Shown: positions 1-8,050 of the stretch, piece by piece
How the letters are laid out: each line of letters starts with the position of its first letter
Numbering within the stretch: the first letter of the stretch is position 1
From: Clostridiales bacterium
GTDB taxonomy: Bacteria; Bacillota; Clostridia; Christensenellales; Pumilibacteraceae
Reading direction: 5' to 3'
NCBI GenBank assembly: GCA_015055625.1
Contig: SVHU01000019.1
Span: 1-46,528, forward strand
DNA length: 46,528 nt
The notes under the pieces: generated by a model
The model's input: only the letters and a program-made list of their open reading frames with translations
What the model was told of the DNA's origin: nothing
Databases searched by the model: none
Position numbers and translations under genes: made by a program

Positions 1-110
1 CCTATGTCTACTTTATATTTCCCATATATTTCTTTTCTTCTAAATTTTGGAGCAAATACTATATGATACTTGCAATTCCATTTAGTATGTGCTAAACTAT
101 TATTATCCAT
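1..110 (-). CDS. tnpA: IS200-type transposase TnpA, N-terminal part only
   Basis: TnpA is a small Y1 HUH single-strand transposase that cuts and rejoins the ends of IS200/IS605 elements. The visible 36 residues begin MDNNSLAHTKWNCKYHIVFA and continue PKFRRKEIYG, which match the conserved start of this family (KYHIVFxPKxRR). The catalytic HUH pair and the tyrosine are outside the window. The start ATG at 110-108 follows GAGGAGGAC by eight bases. The gene reads off the left edge, so it cannot be said whether it is intact. Confidence 0.85.
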   Translation of the reverse strand, partial: MDNNSLAHTKWNCKYHIVFAPKFRRKEIYGKYKVDI

Positions 111-117
111 TTGTGTT

Positions 118-177
118 GTCCTCCTCTATTTTATTTGCTTGGTGTCGGAACCTAGCTATATTATAACAGAGGAGGAC
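118..177 (-). promoter_or_regulatory. Inverted repeat able to mask the tnpA ribosome binding site
   Basis: AGAGGAGGAC, the tnpA ribosome binding site (127-118 on the minus strand), is perfectly complementary to GTCCTCCTCT at 177-168. The upstream arm overlaps the promoter, so a transcript started at the tnpA promoter would lack it, while read-through RNA from outside would fold and hide the binding site. Similar masking of transposase translation in read-through RNA is known for several IS families, including IS200. Confidence 0.65.
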
Positions 178-188
178 GTTTTTGTCAC
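160..188 (-). promoter_or_regulatory. Promoter for tnpA
   Basis: On the minus strand GTGACA (188-183) and TATAAT (165-160) are separated by 17 bases, about 50 bases upstream of the tnpA start. Confidence 0.55.
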
Positions 189-214
189 TGTGGAACGCTA
201 AAGCTTCTTCTGCG

Positions 215-235
215 ACCACTAGCACAGCTAGTGGT
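215..235. repeat. Subterminal hairpin of the IS left end
   Basis: ACCACTAGC and GCTAGTGGT form a perfect 9-bp stem around a 3-base loop. Imperfect hairpins of this size near the element tip are the TnpA recognition structures of IS200/IS605 elements. Confidence 0.65.
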
Positions 236-249
236 TTATTTTACAAACA

Positions 250-286
250 AAACAGACTGTTAGACACTATGTCAAACAGTCTGTTT
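250..286 (-). terminator. Terminator of the cation efflux gene
   Basis: AAACAGACTGTT pairs with AACAGTCTGTTT around a 13-base loop, with T-rich tracts on both sides. It lies six bases after the stop codon of the cation efflux gene and may work in both directions, insulating it from the IS. Confidence 0.8.
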
Positions 287-291
287 TTCTC

Positions 292-1413
292 TTAAATTCC
301 CGGCTCTACGGTTATTACTAAATAATATCTCTCATCGATAAGCTTAACTTTGTTCGTTATATAATCTACTATTTCGGTCTTGCTTTTATTAAAGCCGTAC
401 GGCACTAGCACGTCAAACAACACGTTCGTTCTATTTTCTCCAAACACCATTCTAAAATCGTGAATAGTCAAACGTTCGTCTATTTCACAAACTATATTTT
501 CCACTTTTATCTTAAGCTCGCTCACCTTTTCATTGTCGGTTACAATGGGATCTAGATGTCCCGTAAAAACTATTCCTTCGTCTTGAATAAACTCCTTTTC
601 GATAAGGTCTACAAGCTCGTGCGATTGTAAAACGTCGACGTTTGCATCAACTTCTATATGCGCAGAAGCAAAATATTTATTAGGTCCATAGTTATACACA
701 AGTAAATCGTGAACACCCAAAACGTCAGGATAAGAACGGATCTTGTCTTTTATCTTATTGACAAGCTTTTCATCGGGCGCTTTTCCTATTAGCGTGGAAA
801 CAACTTCTTTCAAAATCCCAAACGCTGAATATCCAATAAAGAGCGCAACCAAAACTCCAGCATATCCATCTACGTTATAACCAGTAAAGTAAGTTATAAA
901 AAAGCAAACGAGCACCATAAACGTAGAAACACAGTCGCTCAAGCTATCCGTTGCCGATGCTTTGAGTATTGTTGAGTCTATCTTTTTTGCAACGATTCTA
1001 TAATATATAAAAAGTCCGATTTTTGCAACGATTGATACCCCAAGCATTATGGGAATCCAAATCGATATAACTATTCCTACGGGCTGTATTATCTTTCCGA
1101 CAGCTTCCTTTACCGTTTCGAACGCCACGAAAAATATAATGAACGCCACCACCATAGACAGTATGTACTCTATTCTTCCGTGACCAAACGGATGCTCTTT
1201 ATCAGCAGGCTTTTCGGACAGCTTGAACGATACGGTAGAAATTACGCTACTACCACAATCGGTAAGATTATTTATTCCGTCAGCCGTAACTGACAAAACT
1301 CCAAAAATTACGCCTACGCCGATTTTGCCAACGGCAAGCAATATGTTTACAATAATACCTACAATCCCTGCAAGTCTACCTAAAAATGCTCTTTTGTTTT
1401 TTGTCTTTTCCAT
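292..1413 (-). CDS. Cation diffusion facilitator (CDF) family transporter
   Basis: Proton-coupled efflux of divalent metal ions (Zn, Fe, Mn, Co or Cd; the ion cannot be told) across the cytoplasmic membrane. About six membrane segments fill the first 210 residues. The metal-site aspartates sit in ADGINNLTD (second helix) and ATDSLSDCVST (fifth helix), and HPFGHGRIEY is the conserved loop between helices two and three. The last third is the soluble ferredoxin-like metal-sensing domain, long for the family. The start at 1413 (MEKTKNKRAF) is chosen because AAGAGAG precedes it; an ATG at 1452 is in frame but has no ribosome binding site. It has its own promoter and terminator, so is a single-gene unit. 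Confidence 0.88.
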   Translation of the reverse strand: MEKTKNKRAFLGRLAGIVGIIVNILLAVGKIGVGVIFGVLSVTADGINNLTDCGSSVISTVSFKLSEKPADKEHPFGHGRIEYILSMVVAFIIFFVAFETVKEAVGKIIQPVGIVISIWIPIMLGVSIVAKIGLFIYYRIVAKKIDSTILKASATDSLSDCVSTFMVLVCFFITYFTGYNVDGYAGVLVALFIGYSAFGILKEVVSTLIGKAPDEKLVNKIKDKIRSYPDVLGVHDLLVYNYGPNKYFASAHIEVDANVDVLQSHELVDLIEKEFIQDEGIVFTGHLDPIVTDNEKVSELKIKVENIVCEIDERLTIHDFRMVFGENRTNVLFDVLVPYGFNKSKTEIVDYITNKVKLIDERYYLVITVEPGI

Positions 1414-1480
1414 TTTTAGCTCTCTTATAAAAATTTTAATAAAATCCCGCATTTTATATACTATGCAAGAACTTATTCAT

Positions 1481-1509
1481 ATTATACCAAAAAAATTCTC
1501 ACGTGTAAA
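1481..1509 (-). promoter_or_regulatory. Promoter for the cation efflux gene
   Basis: TTTACA (1509-1504), 17 bases, TATAAT (1486-1481) on the minus strand. Confidence 0.7.
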
Positions 1510-1515
1510 GTAATA

Positions 1516-1556
1516 AACTAAAAACCGCTACTCTCGTTTGGGAAAGTAACGGTTTT
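1516..1556 (-). terminator. Terminator of the mazG-dus unit
   Basis: AAAACCGCTAC pairs with GTAACGGTTTT (one wobble) just after the dus stop; in the minus direction it is followed by a T-rich tract. Confidence 0.7.
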
Positions 1557-1559
1557 TGT

Positions 1560-2489
1560 TTAATTCTTTTTAGTAAAAATTTCGTCTAAAACTATGAATA
1601 AATCTTTTAACGTGGGGGCAAGGTTTACGCGGTTTTTCTCTTCGCCCTTTACGCCTGCGCGCTTTAGATAGTAGGCAAAGTGCTTGCGCATATTAGCTAC
1701 GATATAATGCTCGTTGTCAAAATATTCTTGCATATACTTTATGTGCTTTTTTATAAGCGGATAAATTTCTTCCGCCTCTTTACCGTTTATCACGGAGAAA
1801 ATATCAGCGTGTCCGATTGCTCCTCTTCCTATCATAAGCCCATCCGCACCCTTATACTTGTCGAGGTTATGCTCGTTGATATCTCCGCTTACGGTAAGTG
1901 GGATATTAAGTAAGGGCTTTAGCTCTAACACCGCCTGAACGTTGCTCTCGCCTCGGTAAAGCTGTTCGGTAGTTCTGCCGTGCACAGTAACCATATCCGC
2001 GCCACTTTCTTGCATAACGTGGGCAAACTCCTTGCTTGTATTTTCGCTCCAACCAAGCCTGAACTTTGCAGTAACAGGACGAGAAGTTGCCTTTTTGCAA
2101 GCTTCCACAATCTTGCCTGCGCGAACCGGATCTTTCATAAGCGCGCTACCCTCGCCTTGCTTTGTAACCTTAGGTACGGGACAGCCCATATTTATATCTA
2201 TTATATCAAATCCGTCAAGCTCGCGTTGCTCAGTGATTACCTTATAAAACTCGTCGGGCTCAGAGCCAAAAAGCTGAACGCACGAGGGCTTTTCGTTATC
2301 GGCTGTTCTTAACATTTCCACAGTCTTTTTACCCTGATACAAAAGTCCCTTAACGCTTATCATTTCGGTAACGGTAAGACCTGCGCCGTAGTCTTTACAA
2401 AGTCTTCTGAAAGCCACGTCGCCATAGCCTGCCATGGGCGCTAAGATCAGGTTGTTATTCAGTTGTACGTTTGCTATTTTTAGCGACAT
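1560..2489 (-). CDS. dusB: tRNA-dihydrouridine synthase
   Basis: Flavin enzyme that reduces uridine to dihydrouridine in the D-loop of tRNA. 309 residues, the usual length. The TIM-barrel start APMAGYGDVAFRRL and the signature INMGCPVPKV with the catalytic cysteine at residue 103 are clear; VTAKFRLGW, MVTVHGRT and GLMIGRGAIG are the FMN and tRNA contact motifs. The C-terminal helical domain is present. It follows the yabN/mazG-type gene by 51 bases in the same direction, so the two are probably co-transcribed and end at the terminator 1516-1556. The assignment to DusB rather than another Dus paralogue rests on its Gram-positive context only. Confidence 0.93.
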   Translation of the reverse strand: MSLKIANVQLNNNLILAPMAGYGDVAFRRLCKDYGAGLTVTEMISVKGLLYQGKKTVEMLRTADNEKPSCVQLFGSEPDEFYKVITEQRELDGFDIIDINMGCPVPKVTKQGEGSALMKDPVRAGKIVEACKKATSRPVTAKFRLGWSENTSKEFAHVMQESGADMVTVHGRTTEQLYRGESNVQAVLELKPLLNIPLTVSGDINEHNLDKYKGADGLMIGRGAIGHADIFSVINGKEAEEIYPLIKKHIKYMQEYFDNEHYIVANMRKHFAYYLKRAGVKGEEKNRVNLAPTLKDLFIVLDEIFTKKN

Positions 2490-2540
2490 ATCCTTTCCTT
2501 TTTACCGTTTTACGCAATACGTATGCTGTTTTTCGTGTTT

Positions 2541-3818
2541 TTATATATTATCCGAAAGCTTGTTAAGCGCGTTTTCTTCCTCTAGTTTTACTGCCTTTCT
2601 TTCTATCTCTTTAAGCGTTTTATTAAGCTCGATTTCTGGGCTTTGACCACTGATTGCAACCAAGAACACAACGGCGGTAAGAGCGGAAACAAGCTCGTTA
2701 TTTTCAAGCGCTTTTACAACCTTTTCTTTTAGCGTTTCCATACTTACGCCTGCGCCGTACTTGTTAGCTTTTTTGATAAACTTCTCGCTTGCAAGAAGGG
2801 CAGGGAAGGTGTCGGGAATACGGTCTATCTGTTCTTTCAAGAGCGCGTAGTGCTTTTCCTTAGCTTTAGCTTTCTCCCAAAAACCAAGCGCTTCCGCCTC
2901 ATCGTTTGCCTTGTTTTCGCCAAAGATATGAGTATGGCGTGAAACGAGTTTTTCGCACACTCCGCTGATTACGTCGTTGAAATTAAACTCGCCCTCGCGC
3001 GTTGCCATATCGCAATGGAACACCACTTGAAGTAGCACGTCACCCATTTCTTCTATCATATTATCTATATCGTTGTTATCGATTGCATCCACCGCTTCGT
3101 ACGCTTCTTCGAGCATATTTTCTCTTATGCTCTCGTGCGTTTGAACCTTATCCCAAGGACAACCGTCGGGCGCGGTAAGACGGCGCATAACACGCATTAA
3201 ATCGTTAAACTCAAAGCGTTTCTTTTTGGTAAAATCGGACTGAGCGGGAATAAAGAGAGAGGCAAGCTTATACTTCTTTTCTCTATCCAGCTCGAAAAGC
3301 GGAATTACTTTGCTGTTCTTACCGTCGCTTAGCGTCACCTGCGTTTCGCCGTCATAATAGTCGAGCAGGCATATTTTAAGATCGGAAGCAATAGCCTTGT
3401 CGTCTATATCATAAAAAACGTGAGGAACTGCCGTATCAAAATACGTGTTCTCATTTACGTCGTACGCCGACATTGTAACAAACGAAGTGCTTTGCGCTCT
3501 TCCTCTGTTTTCCGCAACGCCTGCAATTACACTAATTTGCGTTTTTTGTTCCAAAATCTTGCCTACGTTATCGCAAAAACCGTCACCAACAACCGCAAAC
3601 ACCACGTTTTCTTCGCTCTTCTCTTTTTCTAAAAGGTGATTAGCAATGAGGCTATCCATTTCTTCAAACGAGGATGCAGACGCAAAAAGCTCGCTTGCCC
3701 ACTCGTTTGCTCCACGCATTTTCACGCGTGAAAAAACATAGGACGCTTCCCTTATTGCCTTTTTTCCTCTTGCCGTCAAGTCGCCTTGCTGTATGCCTGT
3801 TCCAACGATAGTTATCAT
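2541..3818 (-). CDS. mazG: YabN-like fusion: tetrapyrrole-methylase-like domain plus MazG pyrophosphohydrolase
   Basis: MazG domains hydrolyse nucleoside triphosphates to monophosphates and clean the nucleotide pool. Residues 1-200 (MITIVGTGIQ...) have the fold of SAM-dependent tetrapyrrole methylases; the usual GxP-type SAM loop reads VVGDGFCDNV, so this half may not be a working methylase. The MazG domain starts near residue 205; LTAPDGCPWDK, EEAYE (about 237-241) and EEMGD give the helical Mg-binding set. The same fusion is normal in Bacillus YabN and many Clostridia. Start 3818 is preceded by GGAGAG seven bases away; an upstream ATG at 3860 has no binding site. First gene of a unit with dus. 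Confidence 0.9.
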   Translation of the reverse strand: MITIVGTGIQQGDLTARGKKAIREASYVFSRVKMRGANEWASELFASASSFEEMDSLIANHLLEKEKSEENVVFAVVGDGFCDNVGKILEQKTQISVIAGVAENRGRAQSTSFVTMSAYDVNENTYFDTAVPHVFYDIDDKAIASDLKICLLDYYDGETQVTLSDGKNSKVIPLFELDREKKYKLASLFIPAQSDFTKKKRFEFNDLMRVMRRLTAPDGCPWDKVQTHESIRENMLEEAYEAVDAIDNNDIDNMIEEMGDVLLQVVFHCDMATREGEFNFNDVISGVCEKLVSRHTHIFGENKANDEAEALGFWEKAKAKEKHYALLKEQIDRIPDTFPALLASEKFIKKANKYGAGVSMETLKEKVVKALENNELVSALTAVVFLVAISGQSPEIELNKTLKEIERKAVKLEEENALNKLSDNI

Positions 3819-3850
3819 AGTTTGCTCTCCGTTCGTTATATTTCCTAATA

Positions 3851-3879
3851 AGTATAACACACTTAGAAAATATTTACAA
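3851..3879 (-). promoter_or_regulatory. Promoter for the mazG-dus unit
   Basis: TTGTAA (3879-3874), 17 bases, TATACT (3856-3851) on the minus strand. Confidence 0.65.
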
Positions 3880-3949
3880 GAATTTTAAGCAAAGTTTGCG
3901 TATAAACAAAAAAGTTTGACACATACTAAAATCACAAGGAGGAAAGATT

Positions 3950-4105
3950 ATGACTAAACTTAACAGCGGTGAAATCGCTCCTAAGACTGCAACTTATAAC
4001 GTAGTTGCTTCTAACGGCAAAGTTGTAAATACCGTTAGAGTCAATAAGGGCGATAGAATGCCACCTACACAGAAAGCGGACTATCATTTCGAACTTTCTA
4101 AGTAA
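3950..4105 (+). CDS. Small YjzC-like protein, 51 residues
   Basis: A short gene with a perfect ribosome binding site (AAGGAGG, six bases before ATG) and its own terminator. The product starts MTKLNSGEIAPKTATYNVV and ends with VNKGDRMPPTQKADYHFEL. The layout 'G-x-x-AP-x-x-x-x-Y' followed by a 'KGDxxPPT' turn resembles the Bacillus YjzC family, whose role is unknown; the resemblance is by eye. No membrane segment or cysteine. It is divergent from mazG. I could not place a convincing promoter in the short gap. Confidence 0.75.
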   Translation: MTKLNSGEIAPKTATYNVVASNGKVVNTVRVNKGDRMPPTQKADYHFELSK

Positions 4106-4128
4106 GTTAAAACAACTTACTCTTTGAC

Positions 4129-4165
4129 AAAAGAGAGAGCGCAGTATTTTGCGTTCTCTCTTTTT
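4129..4165 (+). terminator. Terminator of the YjzC-like gene
   Basis: AAAAGAGAGA pairs with TCTCTCTTTT, with an inner GCGCA/TGCGT pairing, and ends in five Ts. Confidence 0.85.
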
Positions 4166-4231
4166 GGTGGGCAGACCCACTGTCAATCTTTGTTATTTAG
4201 CTTAAACTTATATATAAGATAAAGTATGTCC

Positions 4232-4572
4232 TTGCAGTTTTTGATATTTTCTTGTTTATTTGGGCAGACTATCGAATTATCACTCTCCGTCGTACGGGCG
4301 ATTCATGAATCGCCCCTACATAATAACCGGCAATGGTTTATTATTAGACTTGTTAAAACACAATATAGTGCTTAACTATCTGATAAAAGGATAAAATCAT
4401 CACAGTTTAAGATATTTACCTGTTTATCTAGGGCTGACTATCGAATTATCACTCTCCGTCGTACGGGCGATTCATGAATCGCCCCTACAAAATAATCGGC
4501 AATGGTTAATTATTAGACTTGTTAAAATACAATATAGTGCTTAACTATCTGACGGAAGGATAAAATCATCCT
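4232..4572. repeat. Two tandem copies of a ~169-bp unit, each with a 20-bp perfect palindrome
   Basis: The non-coding stretch 4166-4616 is mainly two direct copies offset by 169 bases (for example CTATCGAATTATCACTCTCC recurs). Each copy holds GGGCGATTCATGAATCGCCC (4296-4315 and 4465-4484), which is its own reverse complement. The copies differ at scattered positions, so the duplication is not brand new. No reading frame with a ribosome binding site is present. Confidence 0.85.
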
Positions 4573-4616
4573 ATATGTTTTTGTTGTTTGTATATTATAA
4601 CAACACATATAAAAAT

Positions 4617-5480
4617 TTAAAAATATATCTTTTCTAGGATTTCGGGGATAGCCTGCTTTCCTGCCTCGTATCCAAGCATAAACATTTCGTCAAAGCCGTT
4701 TTTAGAATACGACTTAAACTTGCCCGTATCCACTTTTATCATAACGTCGGAATTAAGATATCCCTTGTATGAAGAATTAGCCATCATTATGGAAAAGGAC
4801 GCTTTGATAACCGCTATACTGCCAAGCTCGTCAGTACCCACGTATCTTGTGGGATTTACATCCACTGTAACCACGTAGTCTGCGCCCAACATTCTGCACA
4901 CGTCGGCAGGAATATTATTAAGCAGGCCTCCGTCTACAAGGTGCAAATCACCCACGACAACGGGCTTAAAAAACTGCGGAACACAACAGGATGCGGCAAC
5001 CGCAGTAGCAAGATCACCCTCGCTTAGCATTATTTCTCGCGCGGACACAAGGTCTGTTGCAACCGCGCAAAACTTTGTGGGTAAACTTTCGATATTGATT
5101 TTTCCAACGTTATCTTCTACCACTCTTTTTATTCCGTCGGTAGATGCTGAAATAAGCAGATTTTTAGAACGAATATCACGCATATCCAACCTCGCGCCGT
5201 AGTCATAGATCTCGCTTGAAGTTTTGCCTGCGCAATGCAATGCACCCACCAGTGATCCTACGCTTGTTCCTACGCACAAATCAAAATTAACGCCATATTC
5301 TTCAAAGGCTTTAAGTACGCCAATGTGAGCAAACCCTCTTGCTCCACCGCCACCTAAACATAATCCTATTACACCCTTCTTTTTGAGCTTTCCGTTCTTT
5401 AATAGAGCAAGGCGTTTTTGATAGCCGATTATGTTTTTTTGCTCAGCGCGTTTATTTAAAAAATCTTTAAGCTTTCCCAT
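4617..5480 (-). CDS. Patatin-like phospholipase (RssA/YchK type)
   Basis: Patatin-fold lipid acyl hydrolase with a Ser-Asp dyad, 287 residues, cytosolic with no signal peptide. GGGGARG (43-49) is the oxyanion loop, GTSVG (71-75) has the nucleophile Ser73, and DGG (183-185) supplies Asp183. This is the short bacterial RssA-like form; the natural lipid substrate is unknown. AGGAGG lies 15 bases before the ATG, wider than usual. It is the last gene of rplI - ECF-like protein - patatin, 21 bases after its neighbour. Confidence 0.9.
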   Translation of the reverse strand: MGKLKDFLNKRAEQKNIIGYQKRLALLKNGKLKKKGVIGLCLGGGGARGFAHIGVLKAFEEYGVNFDLCVGTSVGSLVGALHCAGKTSSEIYDYGARLDMRDIRSKNLLISASTDGIKRVVEDNVGKINIESLPTKFCAVATDLVSAREIMLSEGDLATAVAASCCVPQFFKPVVVGDLHLVDGGLLNNIPADVCRMLGADYVVTVDVNPTRYVGTDELGSIAVIKASFSIMMANSSYKGYLNSDVMIKVDTGKFKSYSKNGFDEMFMLGYEAGKQAIPEILEKIYF

Positions 5481-5501
5481 TTGTAGGAAGTATATCCTCC
5501 T

Positions 5502-6020
5502 CTAACAGTTATTATCCTTATTCCACCTTTCATCGTCAAAAATATGCGGAACTTTTGGAAGAATAAAGTAGGCAAGTAGCGCGCAACACAATCCTATAAG
5601 CGCCTTTAGCAAAACCAGCATTAGCGCCGAGTACGCATCTTTTATAACTAAAAAGCTTGCACCTGCCCACAAAACAGTAGACACCCCATACGCGCAAAGT
5701 ATAGCCAAAATTTTGCACGCTCGCACCGAAAATGACACAAACGTATGCTTGTAAAGATAACCACACGCCACGCCTACGACAGACGATATTATTCCCGAAA
5801 AAATGGCTATCGTATATCCTCCGCATACAATATCGCTAAGAGCTACGCCCACTCCACAAGTAAGCCCTACCCACGGCCCGCAAATTATGGACACTACAAA
5901 AACGGCTATATCGCTTGCATCGATACAACCGCCGTAAATAGGCATTTTAGTTACCCACGCCAGCAAAAAACACACTATCGGGGCAACAAAAAACATTGCT
6001 ATATAAATCTTTTTCTTCAT
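5502..6020 (-). CDS. Small integral membrane protein, ECF transporter substrate-component-like
   Basis: 172 residues with five or six hydrophobic helices and almost no soluble part. The pattern 'ID-x-SD ... GPWVGLTCGVGVALSDIVCGGY' resembles S components of energy-coupling-factor vitamin transporters, which bind the ligand and borrow a shared ATPase module encoded elsewhere. No substrate can be assigned and no riboswitch is seen. Its ATG overlaps the rplI stop by one base (TAATG), so translation is probably coupled. The family call is by eye; an unrelated small membrane protein remains possible. Confidence 0.5.
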   Translation of the reverse strand: MKKKIYIAMFFVAPIVCFLLAWVTKMPIYGGCIDASDIAVFVVSIICGPWVGLTCGVGVALSDIVCGGYTIAIFSGIISSVVGVACGYLYKHTFVSFSVRACKILAILCAYGVSTVLWAGASFLVIKDAYSALMLVLLKALIGLCCALLAYFILPKVPHIFDDERWNKDNNC

Positions 6021-6466
6021 TATAAAGCGGAAACCGTTACCTTAAGCTTTGCACTTACTTCAGCATAGGGCTTAACGGTTACTACGTAAGAACCTACCGA
6101 CTTAATAGGCTCGGCAAGAACTATCTTCTTTTTGTCAATTTCAAGACCGTGCTGAGCTTTGAGCGCATCAGCAATAGCCTGAGTATTGAGCGCGCCGAAA
6201 AGCTTACCTGTTTCGCCAACCTTGATCTTTACGGAAACGGAAATTGCATCAATCTTTTTAGCAAGCTCGATAGCCTCCGCCTTTTCCACAGCCTTTCTAT
6301 GTTCTTCCGCCTTTTTAGCGATGTTTACGCTGTTAACGTTGGTGGAAGTTGCCTCTTTTGCAAGACCGTTTTTAAGCAAGAAGTTTCTTGCATATCCATC
6401 CGACACGTTTATAATATCGTCTTTCTTTCCCTGACCTTTAACGTCTTTTAATAAAATAACTTTCAT
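6020..6466 (-). CDS. rplI: 50S ribosomal protein L9
   Basis: bL9, a two-domain protein on the large subunit that limits slippage and aids frame maintenance. 148 residues, the standard length. It opens [20 protein letters not shown] with the expected YARNFLL, followed by the long central helix rich in Lys, Glu and Ala, and a C-terminal domain with [21 protein letters not shown] six bases before the ATG at 6466 fixes the start; an in-frame ATG at 6535 is less fitting. It heads a three-gene unit with a membrane protein and a patatin, unlike the common rpsF-ssb-rpsR-rplI order. Confidence 0.97.
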   Translation of the reverse strand: MKVILLKDVKGQGKKDDIINVSDGYARNFLLKNGLAKEATSTNVNSVNIAKKAEEHRKAVEKAEAIELAKKIDAISVSVKIKVGETGKLFGALNTQAIADALKAQHGLEIDKKKIVLAEPIKSVGSYVVTVKPYAEVSAKLKVTVSAL

Positions 6467-6493
6467 TTTAGCCTCCAAAACTTCGTTTGTAGT

Positions 6494-6522
6494 ATTGTAC
6501 CATACTTTACGGAAAATTTCAA
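6494..6522 (-). promoter_or_regulatory. Promoter for the rplI unit
   Basis: TTGAAA (6522-6517), 17 bases, TACAAT (6499-6494) on the minus strand, 28 bases before the rplI start. Confidence 0.7.
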
Positions 6523-6653
6523 GGGGTAAATACAATTTTATATAAATTTACGAATAATAAAGTTTTTTTGAGTTTTTTAATTATAATTTTCCCTCTTTGG
6601 GTAATAATAATTAACGTAAGGATTTATTCCTAAAAACCTGAAAGGAGAAAATT

Positions 6654-6956
6654 ATGAAAGACCTCAAATGCGGACTAAAAAACTGTAAGTACAACAAGGG
6701 TTATTGCTGTTGCGCAAAGCAAATCGCAGTAGATAATCTGACCGAGTGCGTAACCTACGAACCCGACAACACAAAGCGCAAAAGCATGTTTGAAGCAGGC
6801 ACTGACTTTATCCCTGCAAACTACAACGTAGACACTAAAATCTCGTGTAGCGCAAAATGCTTGTTCAACAAAGATAACGTGTGCATTGCAAACGGCATTA
6901 CCGTTATGGGCGACAGCGACAAAGAAGCAAGCTGTCTGACCTTTGTAAAAGCGTAA
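6654..6956 (+). CDS. Tandem DUF1540 cysteine-rich protein
   Basis: 100 residues made of two copies of the DUF1540 pattern. The first runs C6-x4-C-x-YNKGYCCCAKQIAV ... TEC; the second is CSAKCLFNKDNVCIANGITV ... SC-x-TF. Each repeat has four regularly spaced cysteines, which suggests a small metal-binding unit. The family is common in spore-forming Firmicutes and its role is unknown. AAAGGAGAAAATT sits before the ATG and a strong terminator follows, so it is a single-gene unit. Confidence 0.85.
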   Translation: MKDLKCGLKNCKYNKGYCCCAKQIAVDNLTECVTYEPDNTKRKSMFEAGTDFIPANYNVDTKISCSAKCLFNKDNVCIANGITVMGDSDKEASCLTFVKA

Positions 6957-6973
6957 AAGACTGCAATAATAGT

Positions 6974-7014
6974 AAAATCCGTTACCAGACAAATGCGTTT
7001 GGTAGCGGATTTTT
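6974..7014 (+). terminator. Terminator of the DUF1540 gene
   Basis: AAATCCGTTACCA pairs with TGGTAGCGGATTT (one mismatch) and is followed by Ts. It also faces the end of the minus-strand gene at 7036 and may serve both. Confidence 0.8.
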
Positions 7015-7035
7015 ATATACGTATGTTAGTTTTTA

Positions 7036-7815
7036 TTACGCGCGGAATTTTTTAAGGAAGTCTGCGCTCATCTTCAAGCTGTTAAGTGGCGACTCGGTAA
7101 AGTATGCGTCCTGCTCAACTACATAATGCTTAACGCCTGCCTTTTCTGCCGTTTTGATAATGCTATCCCAGCTTAAATTTCCGTTACCGATTTCGGTCAT
7201 AACGGGCTTAAGCGCTCCATTTTCGTCACGTATAATGGTGATGTCTTTAAGGTGCAAGATATCAAGTCTGCCTGCAAGCTTTTCGATCCACGCGTTAACG
7301 TCGCCACCGCCTGCTGCAACCCAACAAGTATCAAGAACGAACGACGTGTTCTTAGGATCGAGCTCTTCTACAAGCACATCCATAACAGTCTTGTATCCGT
7401 CAATTCTCACAAATTCGAAATTGTGGTTGTGATAAGTCAAACGGAAGCCGTTCTTTGCAACAACTTCTGCAACTTTGTTAAAGTCCGCAATAAACTTTTT
7501 AAGCTCGTCCAAGCTTGTTCTTGCAGGACCGGGCATACCGCCAATACCCATATTTTTAGTTCCCCACATATCGTGGATTTCCATTGTCTTTTCGGTATTG
7601 TTCAAAATCTCGTCCCAGCTGTAATGCGTTCCGATAATCTTAACGCCATTCTTTTTAGCAAGCTCGCCAAAAAGTTTAGCATCAAATGCATTACCTGCGG
7701 TCTGAGCCTCGGTATAACCAAGCTTAGCAAGCTCACTAAACGCCTTGTCCGCGTCTTCCGGAGTTTTTAGCAAATCACGTACGGTATAAAGCTGAAGTCC
7801 TAAGTTTTTAATCAT
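7036..7815 (-). CDS. Xylose-isomerase-like TIM-barrel protein (sugar phosphate isomerase/epimerase family)
   Basis: 259 residues, AP_endonuc_2/IolE-type TIM barrel that works on sugars with a divalent metal. It opens LGLQLYTVRD, typical of the family. Metal and substrate residues are visible in YHNHNFEF (128-135), LDTCW (161-165), HLKD (188-191) and the VVEQD glutamate (234). No signal peptide, so it is cytosolic. Related proteins act as inosose dehydratases, ketose epimerases or 3-keto-glycoside lyases/hydratases, so the reaction cannot be fixed. It is closest, by eye, to the protein at 9880-10722. AAGGAGAAAATTGAT precedes the start. Confidence 0.85.
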   Translation of the reverse strand: MIKNLGLQLYTVRDLLKTPEDADKAFSELAKLGYTEAQTAGNAFDAKLFGELAKKNGVKIIGTHYSWDEILNNTEKTMEIHDMWGTKNMGIGGMPGPARTSLDELKKFIADFNKVAEVVAKNGFRLTYHNHNFEFVRIDGYKTVMDVLVEELDPKNTSFVLDTCWVAAGGGDVNAWIEKLAGRLDILHLKDITIIRDENGALKPVMTEIGNGNLSWDSIIKTAEKAGVKHYVVEQDAYFTESPLNSLKMSADFLKKFRA

Positions 7816-7854
7816 ATCAATTTTCTCCTTGTTCTCTTTATATTTATATATAAT

Positions 7855-7883
7855 GTTTTAGCACAAAATCGCAAATTAGTCAA
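7855..7883 (-). promoter_or_regulatory. Promoter for the TIM-barrel gene at 7036
   Basis: TTGACT (7883-7878), 17 bases, TAAAAC (7860-7855) on the minus strand; the -10 is weak, which would suit an activated promoter. Confidence 0.5.
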
Positions 7884-7990
7884 TACGTTTTGCCTTTTTT
7901 CGTAAAATAATCCTATTTTAACAAAGCAACCACAAGAAAATGCTCAATGTTAAAACTTTATATTTTACAAATTCAAATTTGGATTTTCCA

Positions 7991-8019
7991 TTTACTTTGC
8001 GCTTTATTTATGTTATACT
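7991..8019 (+). promoter_or_regulatory. Promoter for the GH127 gene
   Basis: TTTACT (7991-7996), 17 bases, TATACT (8014-8019), 31 bases before the ATG. Confidence 0.6.
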
Positions 8020-8050
8020 ATTTGCATAGTATTAGAAATTTGGAGGAATT

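Larger units (their letters stand above)
1..240 (-). mobile_element. 5' end of an IS200/IS605-family insertion sequence, cut by window start
   Basis: The block contains the first 36 codons of a TnpA transposase reading leftwards, its promoter, and a 9-bp perfect hairpin at 215-235 that has the position of the subterminal palindrome at the left end of IS200-type elements. The rest of the element lies outside the window. The exact tip is not defined by a duplication because this family makes none; it should lie within about 10-15 bases right of the hairpin. Confidence 0.75.

Noticed and set aside
3916..3944. TTGACA at 3916 as promoter of the YjzC-like gene
   Set aside because: The -10 position at correct spacing falls on the ribosome binding site and has no TATAAT-like sequence.
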